DNA from: JAEMQF01 sp963850525
GTDB lineage: Bacteria; Pseudomonadota; Gammaproteobacteria; Burkholderiales; Burkholderiaceae_C
Assembly: GCA_963850525.1 (NCBI GenBank)
Contig: CAWKLQ010000008.1
Span: 1,785,900 to 1,849,899 of the forward strand
Reading direction: 5' to 3'
Length of the DNA: 64,000 nucleotides
Positions within the stretch are counted from its first letter, which is position 1; each line of letters begins with the position of its first letter. The translations under genes and the position numbers were made by a program. Below the pieces are notes generated by a model. That model saw only the letters and a list, made by a program, of their open reading frames with translations, made no database searches and had not been told where the DNA came from. This document shows, in pieces, positions 34,466 through 42,514 of this stretch.

Positions 34466-34621
34466 TTGCGCCTCGATCAATTTCTTGGCGACGTCGCGCG
34501 CAATCTCAATCGTTTCCTGGATGGTCCGGCCCTGGGCCACCAAACCCTGCACTTCATCGCTCGTGGCGAGGTAAACGCCCTCGGGCAGTTTCTCGATGTG
34601 CAGCTGTATCACGTGTTCCAT
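34466..34621 (-). CDS. HicB-like antitoxin fragment (orphan)
   Basis: About 50 residues of a HicB/DUF1902-type antitoxin: MEHVIQLHIEKLPEGVYLAT, VQGLVAQGRTIQETIEIARD. The usual HicA toxin is missing; past ~52 residues the frame runs into unrelated fragment sequence. Whether it is expressed is unclear. Divergent from the ATPase. Confidence 0.55.
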
Positions 34622-34765
34622 ACGCGTCACTCCTGGTGGGCCGCGCGGCTGCGTTGAGATGTGCTGCGATCGGCTCGTCGCGCCGTTCGCCTTGCCCTCA
34701 GCCATTGACTATAGGAAACAATAGACAGATATAATTGAATATAGTGTTGCCAGACAGGAGATTCG

Positions 34766-35944
34766 GTGCCTGCTCAGCCCGGCTCATCGACAGTGTTCCA
34801 CCGTGCGGCCCTTGCGACCGCGATGGCCAAGAAAGTATTGAAAGCGGCGCCCACGTCAGCGTCGGGTTCCGGCTTGTTCCTCGCGGCGCCGCGCCGTACC
34901 GGCAAGTCGACCTTCCTGCGCGAAGATTTGCGGCCAGCCCTCGAGGCCGCCGGCGCGCTGGTCGTCTACGCCGATCTCTGGGAAGACCGCAAGGCCGACC
35001 CTGGGCACGTCATCGTTGCGGCAGTACGCGCCGAGCTTGCCAAACACGCCGGCGTCGTCGCCAAACTGGCGCGTGCCGCGGACATGGACAAGGTCTCGGT
35101 CGGCGGCGTGTCGTTTTCGCTGGACCGCGTGGGCCTGGGCACCCAGGTGTCGATGTCCACTGCACTCGCGGCCTTGTCCGACGAAATCGGCAAGACGATC
35201 GTTCTCATCATCGACGAAGCGCAGCACGCGACTGCGAGCGAAACCGGCAATGACGCGCTGTTCGCGCTCAAGGCCGCGCGCGACGAACTCAACAGCAGTC
35301 GTCACAATGGGCTTCGGATCGTGGCCACCGGCTCGAACCAAGACAAGCTCGCGATGCTGCGCAACAGCAAGGATCAGGCCTTTTTCGGCGCGCCGCTGGT
35401 GCCGTTCGAGCCTCTCGGCCCGGACTACGTCGCCTGGTTTTGCGAGCACGTCGACCTGCCGGCGAAACTGGAGCCAGCGCAGGTTTTCGAGCTGTTTCGC
35501 CGCGCGTCCTTTCGCCCCGAGATCCTGGGTGCCGCGGCCGACGCGCTGGGTTTCGATTTCGCGCTCAAAGCCGCCGATGTCGGCGCGCGATTCGCCCAGG
35601 CCGTCGAGAACCAGATCGCGGCCAGCACGAGCGAAACCGTTCGCGTCCTGCACAGCCTGACACCCTTGCAGTCGGCCGTGCTGCGTGTGCTCGCCGCTGC
35701 CGGGGCCGACTATGCACCGTTCGAAGCAGAGACCTTGGCGCGTTGCCAGCGGGTCCTCAAGGCGATCGCGCCGAAGATCAGGATCGTGGCCGACGTATCC
35801 AACGTGCAGCAGGCGCTCGCCGCCTTGCAGGAAAAGTCGCTCGTGTGGCGCGCCGCGCGTGGCGTGTATGCGCTGGAAGACAGCTCGCTTGCGGACGTCA
35901 TGGCAGACGCTGGTCTTCTCAAGGTGGTGTCAGGCAGGGGTTGA
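34766..35944 (+). CDS. AAA-type ATPase of a mobile or toxin-linked context
   Basis: A 392-residue ATP-binding protein. The P-loop is FLAAPRRTGKSTFLR (Lys47/Ser48), Walker B VLIIDEAQHA, sensor-like RIVATGSNQDKL. Starts with GTG at 34766, preceded by CAGGAG. The C-terminal ~100 residues look like a winged helix (LTPLQSAVLRVLAAAG to VWRAARGVYALED). Role unknown; solo copies are common next to TA genes in Burkholderiales. The AT-rich gap 34,690-34,760 probably carries its promoter. Confidence 0.75.
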   Translation: MPAQPGSSTVFHRAALATAMAKKVLKAAPTSASGSGLFLAAPRRTGKSTFLREDLRPALEAAGALVVYADLWEDRKADPGHVIVAAVRAELAKHAGVVAKLARAADMDKVSVGGVSFSLDRVGLGTQVSMSTALAALSDEIGKTIVLIIDEAQHATASETGNDALFALKAARDELNSSRHNGLRIVATGSNQDKLAMLRNSKDQAFFGAPLVPFEPLGPDYVAWFCEHVDLPAKLEPAQVFELFRRASFRPEILGAAADALGFDFALKAADVGARFAQAVENQIAASTSETVRVLHSLTPLQSAVLRVLAAAGADYAPFEAETLARCQRVLKAIAPKIRIVADVSNVQQALAALQEKSLVWRAARGVYALEDSSLADVMADAGLLKVVSGRG

Positions 35945-36069
35945 GCGGCGGGGTATCAGGCGCTATCGGTGACCGCAATCGGACTCCACTTCGCCCGGCG
36001 CATAGGGGAGTCAGAACTGTCGCCCGGCGAGATACAATGTATCGCAACTCGTCAACCAGGGATTAACAA

Positions 36070-36339
36070 ATGGCCGCGACCAGCATGGTCCACGTGCGCG
36101 TGGACGAACACATCAAGGCTCAGGCCACGGAGACGCTGGCAGCGATGGGCCTGTCGGTGTCGGACGCCGTGCGCGTATTCCTCACGCGGATCGTGGCCGA
36201 GCAGCAGCTTCCGTTTCCGCTGAAAGCGCCCAATGCCGAGACGCGGGCGGCAATGGCGCAGGCGCGGACGGTCAGCAAAGCACGTTTCGCAGCAGCCAAA
36301 GACCTGATTCACGATCTTGAAAAAGGCGCCAAGCGATAA
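36070..36339 (+). CDS. RelB/DinJ family antitoxin
   Basis: An 89-residue ribbon-helix-helix antitoxin: VHVRVDEHIKAQATETLAAM, GLSVSDAVRVFLTRIV. It should bind its operator and neutralise the following YafQ-like toxin. AGGGAT lies upstream as ribosome binding site. Its 3' end overlaps the toxin start by 23 bp. A near-identical ~55-bp stretch of its 5' part is repeated at 38,300-38,355. Confidence 0.9.
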   Translation: MAATSMVHVRVDEHIKAQATETLAAMGLSVSDAVRVFLTRIVAEQQLPFPLKAPNAETRAAMAQARTVSKARFAAAKDLIHDLEKGAKR

Positions 36340-36640
36340 GCGCGCGGTCCTGCCTCGGGCATCGGACCGAACCAAGACATTCGTCAAGGACTGGATCCGC
36401 CTGACTCATTCGGGCCGGTTCGACATGAAACGCCTGAAAGAGGCGATGCTGCTGCTGATCGCCAATGATGCGCCGCTCGGGCCGCAGTGGCTGGACCACG
36501 CACTTGCCGGCGAATGGGCTGACCATCGCGAATGCCACATCGGCGGCGACTTCTTGCTGATCTACCGGCTGCAAGGCAGTGGCGCTGGCGAGCAGATCGT
36601 CTTCGTGCGCGCGGGCAGCCATGCCGACCTGTTCGAATAG
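36317..36640 (+). CDS. YafQ-type mRNA interferase toxin
   Basis: A 107-residue RelE-superfamily toxin: TKTFVKDWIRLTHSGRFDM, AGEWADHRECHIGGDFLLIY with the catalytic His region HRECHI and DFLLIY, and SHADLF at the end. Cleaves ribosome-bound mRNA when free. TTG start overlapping the antitoxin gene. Intact DinJ-YafQ pair. Confidence 0.88.
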   Translation: MKKAPSDKRAVLPRASDRTKTFVKDWIRLTHSGRFDMKRLKEAMLLLIANDAPLGPQWLDHALAGEWADHRECHIGGDFLLIYRLQGSGAGEQIVFVRAGSHADLFE

Positions 36641-36751
36641 GGCTCAGTGCTGAGCCGCTGAGCCACAACCTGTGATGCCAGCGCAAGCCGGCAGGCTGGC
36701 TCGACAACTACGGTTATTGGGTTGAGTACATCGGCATCGGGCGAAACGCCG

Positions 36752-36970
36752 ATGCGGCTTCTTCTTGACGAGTCCGTTCCACGACGGTTACGGAACTCGC
36801 TTCCGCTTCACTCTGTGCGGACTGCGGTCGAAATGGGTTGGGGTGGCGTCAAGAACGGCAAGCTGCTCTCTCTGGCGGCGATCGACTTCGACGCCTTCAT
36901 CACCGTCGACAAGAATCTGCAATACCAACAGAACCTCGGCACTCTGCCGGGCGTGCCGGTAGTCGATCAT
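36752..36970 (+). pseudogene. DUF5615 PIN-like toxin, 3'-truncated
   Basis: MRLLLDESVPRRLRNSLPLH, GWGGVKNGKLLSLA and DAFITVDKNLQYQQN are the N-terminal two thirds of a DUF5615 PIN-like protein. At ~36,970 the sequence passes into the end of the convergent ParE gene and the C-terminus is lost. No partner antitoxin. Confidence 0.7.
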
Positions 36971-37242
36971 CGGTTTTCGCGCGTGCTCCAGATGCGAAGA
37001 ATGTGGAGCACATCGACTGCGATCGCGTATCTGATTTCGTATTGCCCGGCAATCACGCGGCGAACCTCCTCCGGGTGGAACTCTTCGAGCCTCAGACCAA
37101 GGCGTGGATTGACGGGAAGCCGATCGACGGCTTCGGTAATCGTCAGCACCGATTTCGCCGCCGCCTGAGGATTGACATCTGCCAAGAACGCATGCACGCG
37201 AGCAAGGTCACCCAGTGCCTTGCTTGTCCATTTCACTTGCAT
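36967..37242 (-). CDS. ParE-type toxin
   Basis: A 91-residue RelE/ParE toxin (VKWTSKALGDLARVHAFLAD, PRLGLRLEEFHPEEVRRVIA, GQYEIRYAI). Would inhibit gyrase or act on mRNA. Downstream of, and overlapping by 10 bp, its RHH antitoxin. Confidence 0.88.
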   Translation of the reverse strand: MQVKWTSKALGDLARVHAFLADVNPQAAAKSVLTITEAVDRLPVNPRLGLRLEEFHPEEVRRVIAGQYEIRYAIAVDVLHILRIWSTRENR

Positions 37243-37508
37243 TCAGGCAGAGGAAGAGGTTGCGAGGTTGCGAGGCTCTCGGCCCAAGCCTTGACTTCGG
37301 CGTGGTCGACCAGGCGCCCCGCGTTCACGTCGGCCAAGGCTTCCTGCGTCAAGCGGTATCGCTCTTCTTCCTGCTCGACCCATGCCTCGAGCGCCTGCGT
37401 CACCACCCACCCCCGCGAGCGTTCCATGCGCTTCGCGAGTGAGTCAACCCTGGCTGCGAGGGGTTCGGGTACCTGGGCGGTCAAGACGCGCGATTCAGCG
37501 GATGACAT
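37233..37508 (-). CDS. Ribbon-helix-helix antitoxin
   Basis: A 91-residue CopG/ParD-like antitoxin: VLTAQVPEPLAARVDSLAKR, RSRGWVVTQALEAWVEQEE, ending in an acidic toxin-binding tail. First gene of an RHH-ParE pair on the minus strand. ATG at 37508 is preferred over one five codons upstream. Confidence 0.88.
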   Translation of the reverse strand: MSSAESRVLTAQVPEPLAARVDSLAKRMERSRGWVVTQALEAWVEQEEERYRLTQEALADVNAGRLVDHAEVKAWAESLATSQPLPLPECK

Positions 37509-37523
37509 TTGAGCGACTCCCAA

Positions 37524-37680
37524 TCAGGGCTCATCATTGCACAGCAGCTGCAAAGTTCGCAAGCTCCAGGCGCGGCGACTTCAGCAACTTGTCCGAACGC
37601 AATCGACGAGGTGCGCAACGCCCTCGCGCATGGCCCCGGCCGCAGGGCCGGCTGTCCTCGCGAGGTCACCGTCAGCTTGA
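37524..37680. other. Fragments of XRE and HepT-like genes
   Basis: GCGACTTCAGCAACTTGTCC (37,577 on) recurs at 38,799 in an XRE antitoxin remnant, and GCGCAACGCCCTCGCGCATGGC recurs in the HepT gene at 44,482. The pieces are joined without forming a gene. Confidence 0.5.
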
Positions 37681-37739
37681 CTTCTCCCCCGTGAGACATA
37701 CACTGACTGCGTAACACAAATGGCCAAGGAGCCTGCGCC

Positions 37740-37979
37740 ATGCCCGCCGAAAAGATGCTCAACGTTCGCCTGCCCAACGAACTGCATGAAAGCCTCTCCC
37801 GCCTCACCAAGGCCACCGGCCGCACGAAGAGCTTCCTGGCGGTCGAGGCACTGAGGGGCTACATCGCAGCGGAAGCCTGGCAGCTCAAGGACATTGAAGA
37901 CGGGCTGGCCGAGGCCGACCGCCGCGAGTTTGCCTCGCCGCGGGCCGTCAAGGCCTTCTTCAAGAAGTATGGTCGTTAG
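37740..37979 (+). CDS. CopG/RHH antitoxin
   Basis: A 79-residue antitoxin: LNVRLPNELHESLSRLTKAT, RTKSFLAVEALRGYIAAEA, IEDGLAEADRREF. Its stop overlaps the toxin start by 11 bp. Confidence 0.88.
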   Translation: MPAEKMLNVRLPNELHESLSRLTKATGRTKSFLAVEALRGYIAAEAWQLKDIEDGLAEADRREFASPRAVKAFFKKYGR

Positions 37980-38253
37980 GTGGACGAAGCGGGCGCTCGC
38001 GGCGCTGGCCGCCATCGCCGCGTACATCGAGCACGACAACCCAGTCCGGGCCAAGACCTTCGTCGGCGAGATGCGCGACAAGACCGAGATGCTCGGTGAA
38101 TTCCCAGGCATGGGCCGCCCAGGTCGGGCGCCAGGCACACGTGAACTCGTGGTGCACGAGAACTACATCGTTCCGTATCGGGTGCGAGGCACGTTTGTCG
38201 ACATCGTCACCGTGCAGCACGTGGCAAAGCGCTGGCCTGAGCATTTCGACTGA
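37969..38253 (+). CDS. ParE-type toxin
   Basis: A 94-residue RelE/ParE toxin: VVRWTKRALAALAAIAAYIE, GEFPGMGRPGRAPGTRELVV, YIVPYRVRGTFVDIVTVQH. ATG 37969 lies inside the antitoxin gene. Intact pair. Confidence 0.88.
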   Translation: MVVRWTKRALAALAAIAAYIEHDNPVRAKTFVGEMRDKTEMLGEFPGMGRPGRAPGTRELVVHENYIVPYRVRGTFVDIVTVQHVAKRWPEHFD

Positions 38254-38299
38254 CGGGCTGCTTGGCGGCAAGACGGGCGATTGAAAACCGGCGTCCCTC

Positions 38300-38356
38300 G
38301 TGCGCGTGGACGAACACATCAAGGCTCAGGCCACGGAGACGCTGGCAGCGATGGGC
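38300..38356 (+). repeat. Duplicated RelB fragment
   Basis: Near-identical to bases 36,096-36,152 of the relB-like gene (TGCGCGTGGACGAACACATC onward), then ends abruptly at the ParE remnant. Confidence 0.8.
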
Positions 38357-38375
38357 GGTATCGTTGTGTAGCGGC

Positions 38376-38459
38376 TGATTGCAACATGTCGCGCGCCAGA
38401 TAAACGAAATGCTCGACCAGGTCGCGGCTGGCCGATTCGCGCTTGGCGAACGACGGCAT
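38376..38459 (-). pseudogene. ParE toxin, only the N-terminus left
   Basis: Minus strand: MPSFAKRESASRDLVEHFVYL and ARDML are the first ~28 residues of a ParE toxin whose start overlaps the parD stop (TAATG). The rest is replaced by the duplicated RelB fragment, so the antitoxin has lost its toxin. Confidence 0.65.
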
Positions 38460-38719
38460 TAGCGCGTCTTCTTTCGCGCTTCGACCTTGGCCAGCGCTTC
38501 CTTGCGAATGGCACTCCAGTCGGCCGGCGTCAGCGCGCTTTCGGCGCCATTCAGTCCTTCCAGGAGCTTGGCTTCGAGCTGTTCTTCGGCCTTACGCTTT
38601 TCGTCGGCGCGGATGAGCTCGCGCACGTACTCGCTGGCACTGCTGTAGCGCCCCGTCGAAATCTGGCCGTCGACGTACTGCTTGAGCGGGTCAGGCAGCG
38701 AAATGTTCATGCTCTGCAT
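38459..38719 (-). CDS. ParD-type antitoxin
   Basis: An 86-residue antitoxin: MNISLPDPLKQYVDGQISTG, YSSASEYVRELIRADEKRK. Start 38719 is preferred to 38710 because GGAGGAAACC lies directly ahead. Intact, but its toxin is truncated. Confidence 0.85.
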   Translation of the reverse strand: MQSMNISLPDPLKQYVDGQISTGRYSSASEYVRELIRADEKRKAEEQLEAKLLEGLNGAESALTPADWSAIRKEALAKVEARKKTR

Positions 38720-38732
38720 GGTTTCCTCCGTA

Positions 38733-38923
38733 TTGGTCCCACCGAGGCAGCCCGCCGCATGGGCGTCTCGCAACCCAAGGTTTCGGGCATGCTGCGCGGC
38801 GACTTCAGCAACTTGTCCGAACGCAAGCTGATGGACTGCTTGAACCGCCTTGGCTACGACATCGAAATCAAGGTGAAGCCCGCCGCTGAACCTCGTGGCC
38901 ATCTGATCCTCGCTATCGCTTGA
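38733..38923 (+). pseudogene. XRE-family antitoxin, 5'-truncated
   Basis: The reading frame GPTEAARRMGVSQPKVSGM, DFSNLSERKLMDCLNRLGYD is the helix-turn-helix and tail of an XRE/HigA-like antitoxin. Start region and toxin are missing. Confidence 0.65.
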
Positions 38924-38924
38924 T

Positions 38925-39050
38925 ATCGGCGCGATTCGCCACGAGTTGCGCAAGCTGCTGGGCGTGCCGGTAGACGTACTCACGTCGAACTCGTCGCCTG
39001 ACAAATATCGTGCTTCGGTGCCCGCCCACCCGTCGGCGTCGCGCATCGGC
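38925..39050 (+). pseudogene. MntA nucleotidyltransferase fragment
   Basis: Closely similar to the second half of mntA at 44,128-44,220 (GGCGCGATTCGCCACGAGTT and GGTAGACGTACTCACG). Only ~40 codons remain. Confidence 0.7.
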
Positions 39051-39062
39051 TTCGCGGCTAAT

Positions 39063-39356
39063 TTAACGCCTCCTGCGCCAATATCCAGGCTTTCGCTTGT
39101 GATGGGCAAGCGCAATGACTCGTAGCGTATCGCCCGACAGGTAGTAGACGATGCTGTACGGGAACCGACGCAAGCGCAGGCGCCGGAAAACCCCGCGCCA
39201 AGGCGCGCCGATCTTGGGGAACGCGCGCAACAGACCGATCGACCTCTCAAATTCGGCGATGAAGCCTTCGCCGAGATTCGCGTTGGCCTCGTTTGCGTAG
39301 AAGAGCGCCCCGTCGACGAGTTCATCCGCCGCCAGCGGGTGGGTCGAAACGATCAC
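39063..39356 (-). CDS. RelE/ParE-type toxin
   Basis: A 97-residue toxin: LVDGALFYANEANANLGEGF, FPKIGAPWRG, RRFPYSIVYYLSGDTLRVIA and AHHKRKPGYW, the usual plasmid-stabilisation signature. Follows its antitoxin with 4-bp overlap. Confidence 0.88.
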   Translation of the reverse strand: MIVSTHPLAADELVDGALFYANEANANLGEGFIAEFERSIGLLRAFPKIGAPWRGVFRRLRLRRFPYSIVYYLSGDTLRVIALAHHKRKPGYWRRRR

Positions 39357-39577
39357 TTGATCGCGATTCGAGCGCGCGCGATTGCGTCTTCAACGGGTAA
39401 TGCGAGCACGGCTCCACTTTCAAGCTCATCGAGCCTTCGCAACGCTTCGACGGACCATTCCTCTTCGACTGTGTCGTCGGACGAAAGACTCGCCATGAGC
39501 CGATCGGCCAAACGCGCTCGCTCTTCAGGCGCCAGTTGAAGAGCCTGGGCTTCAAGTTCGGCAACAGATGAGGGCAT
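39353..39577 (-). CDS. Addiction-module antitoxin component
   Basis: A 74-residue protein of the putative addiction-module component family: ALQLAPEERARLADRLMASL, ending EDAIARARIAIK. Partner of the toxin behind it. Confidence 0.88.
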   Translation of the reverse strand: MPSSVAELEAQALQLAPEERARLADRLMASLSSDDTVEEEWSVEALRRLDELESGAVLALPVEDAIARARIAIK

Positions 39578-39650
39578 GACCGACCTCCTACATTGGGTTC
39601 AAGTTCAAAATGATAGCGGCCATGATGCCTGGTCGTCGTCCGATAGCCTC

Positions 39651-40103
39651 GCACCCCACCATCCGCGGGGTCACGCTGCATCGCGCCACTGCGCCGACTA
39701 TCATCTTCCAGCCCGTCCGCCCGCCCCACCAAACATGCCCACGCTCCCCCGCACCCAAGCCCAAGCGCTCCTGCCCTGGGCGCTGGTGGCGATCGGTTTT
39801 GCGGCGGTCTACGTCCCCAGCTTCATCGACCTCTTCAACGGCATCTGGGCGACCGACCAGCACGGCCACGGCCCCATCGTGCTGGCCGTGGCGGCGTGGC
39901 TGATGTTTCGGCGCTGGCCCCAGGTGCGCGCCAGCGCGCCCGCGCCGGCCGTTGCCGCCGGCTGGGCGGTGGTGGCGGTTGGCCTGGTGCTTTACGTGCT
40001 GGGCCGCTCGCAAGACATTCTGCTGTTCGAAATCGGCTCCCTGCTCTGGCTGGTGACGGGCACGCTGCTGCTGTTCCGCGGGCCCGCGGCGCTGAAGGCC
40101 CTG
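39651..40103 (+). pseudogene. Exosortase B leader and 5' coding fragment, copy 1
   Basis: Leader from GCACCCCACCATCC and ATG at 39735, then 123 codons nearly identical to intact xrtB (FAAVYVPSFIDLFNGIWATD). It diverges after CTGAAGGCCCTG into a short tail CGCGAGCAGTAAG, shared with copy 3, and a REP palindrome. The catalytic Cys region is absent. Confidence 0.9.
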
Positions 40104-40123
40104 AGGTTCGCGAGCAGTAAGTT

Positions 40124-40149
40124 GTCATACCGGCGTTCGCCGGTATGAC
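40124..40149 (+). repeat. REP-like palindrome
   Basis: GTCATACCGGCGTTCGCCGGTATGAC, directly behind exosortase copy 1; same variant as at 34202. Confidence 0.85.
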
Positions 40150-40202
40150 AACGCAGCTTCGTCGCTCTCTCAAACACATCGCTACGACGCAGGCGCGCAA
40201 GG

Positions 40203-40571
40203 TCAGATATGAAGGGCGCTTGCGGGGACACCCAGCGCGCGTGAGAGTTTCTTCAGCGTCGCCGCCGTGCCGACGCGTTTGCCGCCCTCGATCTGGCTCA
40301 CGAAGGGCTTGCTCAGCCCAGCAGCATCGGCCACCTGTTGCAGAGTCAGGCCTCGATGCTCGCGCCAGGCGCGCACCGGGTGAGCGCCGTCCGCGATGGC
40401 GTGCGCCACCGCGGACGGATAGCGAACGCCATCGTCACTCGCTTTCGCAGCCGCGTACTCGGCTGCGTCTTCGGCGTCTTCAATGGTCTGCCGGACAGCC
40501 GCCCACAAATCTGCCGGCACCACGTAGTACAGGGGTTTGCCGTCCTTCTCGATCACTTGCACACGTGTCAT
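40203..40571 (-). CDS. XRE-family antitoxin
   Basis: A 122-residue antitoxin. N-terminal part like prevent-host-death/DUF tails (TRVQVIEKDGKPLYYVVPAD), C-terminal helix-turn-helix (LTLQQVADAAGLSKPFVSQI). Second in a toxin-first pair; its ATG overlaps the toxin stop by 4 bp. Confidence 0.88.
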   Translation of the reverse strand: MTRVQVIEKDGKPLYYVVPADLWAAVRQTIEDAEDAAEYAAAKASDDGVRYPSAVAHAIADGAHPVRAWREHRGLTLQQVADAAGLSKPFVSQIEGGKRVGTAATLKKLSRALGVPASALHI

Positions 40572-40822
40572 TCGTACACTCCTCCGCGCGGCCCGATCTT
40601 GAGCACGTGCACCACAACCCGCCCCAAATCCACTTCGTAGATCACGCGCCAATCGCCTACACGCAGCCGGTGTCCCTGCCCGCCCGCCAGTTGCTTGACA
40701 TTGGGCGCACCGAAGGGATCGTGCGCCAAGGTTTCGATCTTGCGTTTCACTGTCTCGCGAACATTGCGCGGCATCGCGGCAAGGGTCTTCACCGCCCTTC
40801 GGGTGTATTCGATCGCGTACAC
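40568..40822 (-). CDS. RelE-type toxin
   Basis: An 84-residue RelE toxin: YAIEYTRRAVKTLAAMPRNV, FGAPNVKQLAGGQGHRLRVG, DWRVIYEVDLGRVVVHVLKI. GTG start at 40820-40822 fits the family start. Toxin-first order as in HigBA. Confidence 0.88.
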   Translation of the reverse strand: MYAIEYTRRAVKTLAAMPRNVRETVKRKIETLAHDPFGAPNVKQLAGGQGHRLRVGDWRVIYEVDLGRVVVHVLKIGPRGGVYE

Positions 40823-40832
40823 CGCGCGACGG

Positions 40833-40845
40833 TAGCATATTGCTA
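40833..40845. promoter_or_regulatory. Candidate operator of the RelE-XRE pair
   Basis: TAGCA-TAT-TGCTA, a perfect short palindrome ~10 bp upstream of the toxin start, the place where the XRE antitoxin would autorepress. Confidence 0.45.
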
Positions 40846-40931
40846 ACACACGTGCAAACTCCAGACTTCGAAACGGTGAACCCTCGACATTGACGACCGG
40901 TACATTGCGCTCAAAGGAGGTCACGATGGAA

Positions 40932-41207
40932 TCGCCCACGCACCCATGCCCACGCTCCCCCGCACCCAAGCCCAAGCGCTCCTGCCCTGGGCGCTGGTGG
41001 CGATCGGTTTTGCGGCGGTGTACATCCCCAGCTTCATCGACCTCTTCAACGGCACCTGGGCGACCGACCAGCAAGGCCACGGCCCCATCGCGCTGGCGGT
41101 GGTGGCGGTGGGCCTGCTGCTCTATGTGCTGGGCCGCTGGCAAGACACTCTGCTGTTCGAAATCGGCTCCCTGCTCTGGCTGGTAACGGGCACGCTGCTG
41201 CTGTTCC
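40932..41207 (+). pseudogene. Exosortase B 5' fragment, copy 2
   Basis: ATG 40946. It lacks most of the leader and starts inside a truncated gene start with strong AAAGGAGGT. An in-frame deletion between two GGCGGTGG repeats removes residues ~53-79. Homology ends at TTGCTG-type LLLF codons (~residue 114), where a BrnT fragment begins. Confidence 0.88.
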
Positions 41208-41295
41208 CCTCACCAAGCACGGCGTGTCGTTCGCGCAGGCTGCAACGGTTTTCGCCGATGCGCTGTCGCTCACAGTGTTCGATGACGCACGAATT
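41208..41295 (+). pseudogene. BrnT-type toxin fragment
   Basis: Frame reads LTKHGVSFAQAATVFADALS, a central piece of BrnT ribonuclease toxins. No start or end. Confidence 0.6.
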
Positions 41296-41309
41296 TCCGG
41301 GCCGCAGAC

Positions 41310-41518
41310 CCGCGGTCTTGTCCGCCCAAAGCCTGGATCACTTGAATCAGTTGCGAGGGTTCCGCCACGTCGCACGCAACACGTATGCGCACCAGTTGGA
41401 TCATGATCGATTAATCAACAACGCTCAGTTCGCCATCCGGCTGCTGCCCCTGCTGGCAGCGGACGTTGACTCGTTGGAGCGCTACATGATGTCGGACGAC
41501 AGTTCGGCGCCGCACTGA
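41310..41518 (+). pseudogene. HepT-like ribonuclease toxin, 5'-truncated
   Basis: QLRGFRHVARNTYAHQLDHD and the following acidic helix match the C-terminus of HepT-like proteins (RX4HxY-like RHVARNTYAH). It shares a reading frame with copy 2, giving an accidental 190-codon fusion ORF. Confidence 0.55.
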
Positions 41519-41557
41519 CCGTCAGCCAGGCCCCAATCGCCATAGCTGCAGCTGCCG

Positions 41558-41901
41558 CGGCACCCCACCATCCACGGGGTAGCACCGCATCGCGCCACTG
41601 CGCCGACTATCATCTTCCAGCCCGCCCGCCCCACCAAACATGCCCACGCTCCCCCGCGCCCAAGCCCAAGCGCTCCTGCCCTGGACGCTGGTGGCGATCG
41701 GCTTTGCGGCGGTTGCGCCCGCGCCGGCCGTTGCTGCCGGCTGGGCGGTGGTGGCGGTGGGCCTGGTGCTCTACGTACTGGGCCGCTCGCAAGACATTCT
41801 GTTGTTCGAAATCGGCTCCCTGCTCTGGCTGGTAACGGGCACGCTGCTGCTGTTCCGCGGGCCGGCTGCGCTGAAGGCCCTGTGATTTCGCGAGCAGTAA
41901 G
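41558..41901 (+). pseudogene. Exosortase B leader and 5' fragment, copy 3
   Basis: Full leader, ATG 41640. An internal in-frame deletion removes residues ~26-69 (FAAV joined to APAPAVAAGW). It ends at the same point as copy 1 (CTGAAGGCCCTG then CGCGAGCAGTAAG), stop at 41885. Confidence 0.88.
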
Positions 41902-41932
41902 ATCGCGCGGCTGCACGACTGAGGTACCCCAT

Positions 41933-42148
41933 ATGACCCACGCCCTGGAAACGGCTGTCGCACAGGCCAAGGCACTGCCTCTTGAAGAGCAAGACGCGCT
42001 CGCTGCGATTCTTCTCAAGGAAATCGAGTCGGAGCAGCGCTGGTCACAGACTCTTGGGCGTTCTCAACACGTTTTAGAGGCGCTCGCCGCCGAAGCAATC
42101 TCGGAGTTCAAGAGTGGCGCGACCAAACCACTCGGCGATTTGATGTGA
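41933..42148 (+). CDS. Antitoxin of a RelE-like pair
   Basis: A 71-residue protein: ETAVAQAKALPLEEQDALAA, ILLKEIESEQRW. Matches short alpha-helical antitoxins encoded before RelE/ParE-like toxins. Stop overlaps the toxin GTG start (GTGA). Confidence 0.85.
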   Translation: MTHALETAVAQAKALPLEEQDALAAILLKEIESEQRWSQTLGRSQHVLEALAAEAISEFKSGATKPLGDLM

Positions 42149-42414
42149 GATCGCAGACGACCGAGAAATTTCGGTTGCTCTTTGCTGCGGCGACACCAGA
42201 CCGCCGGGCAAGGATTCGAACGGCGTACCTCCTGTGGCAGGAAAATCCTTCCCACCCATCGCTGCGATTCAAGAAAGTACACACGCGTCTTCCGATCTAC
42301 TCCGTGCGCGTCGATCTCGACTGGAGAGCAGTCGGCGTGCTGGAAGGCGACCAAATGCTTTGGTTCTGGGTCGGCGCACATAGCGACTATGAAGCACTGC
42401 TCAAGGTGTTGTAA
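42145..42414 (+). CDS. RelE/ParE-type toxin
   Basis: An 89-residue toxin: NPSHPSLRFKKVHTRLPIYS, VRVDLDWRAVGVLEGDQMLW, FWVGAHSDYEALL. GTG start coupled to the antitoxin. The ~100 bp behind it carry a piece (GAGTACATAGGCACCGGACG) resembling 36,723-36,746. Confidence 0.87.
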   Translation: MRSQTTEKFRLLFAAATPDRRARIRTAYLLWQENPSHPSLRFKKVHTRLPIYSVRVDLDWRAVGVLEGDQMLWFWVGAHSDYEALLKVL

Positions 42415-42514
42415 GCGGTGGGCGCAACAGGCGCCTTTGTGCCACGACGGCTCCGAATCTCGCTTCCTGCGCGCGAAAGACTTTGAGTACATAGGCACCG
42501 GACGAAACACCACC

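Noticed and set aside
40946..41518. 190-residue fusion ORF of exosortase and HepT as a new protein
   Set aside because: The middle reads the BrnT piece out of frame; the ORF is an accident of joined fragments.
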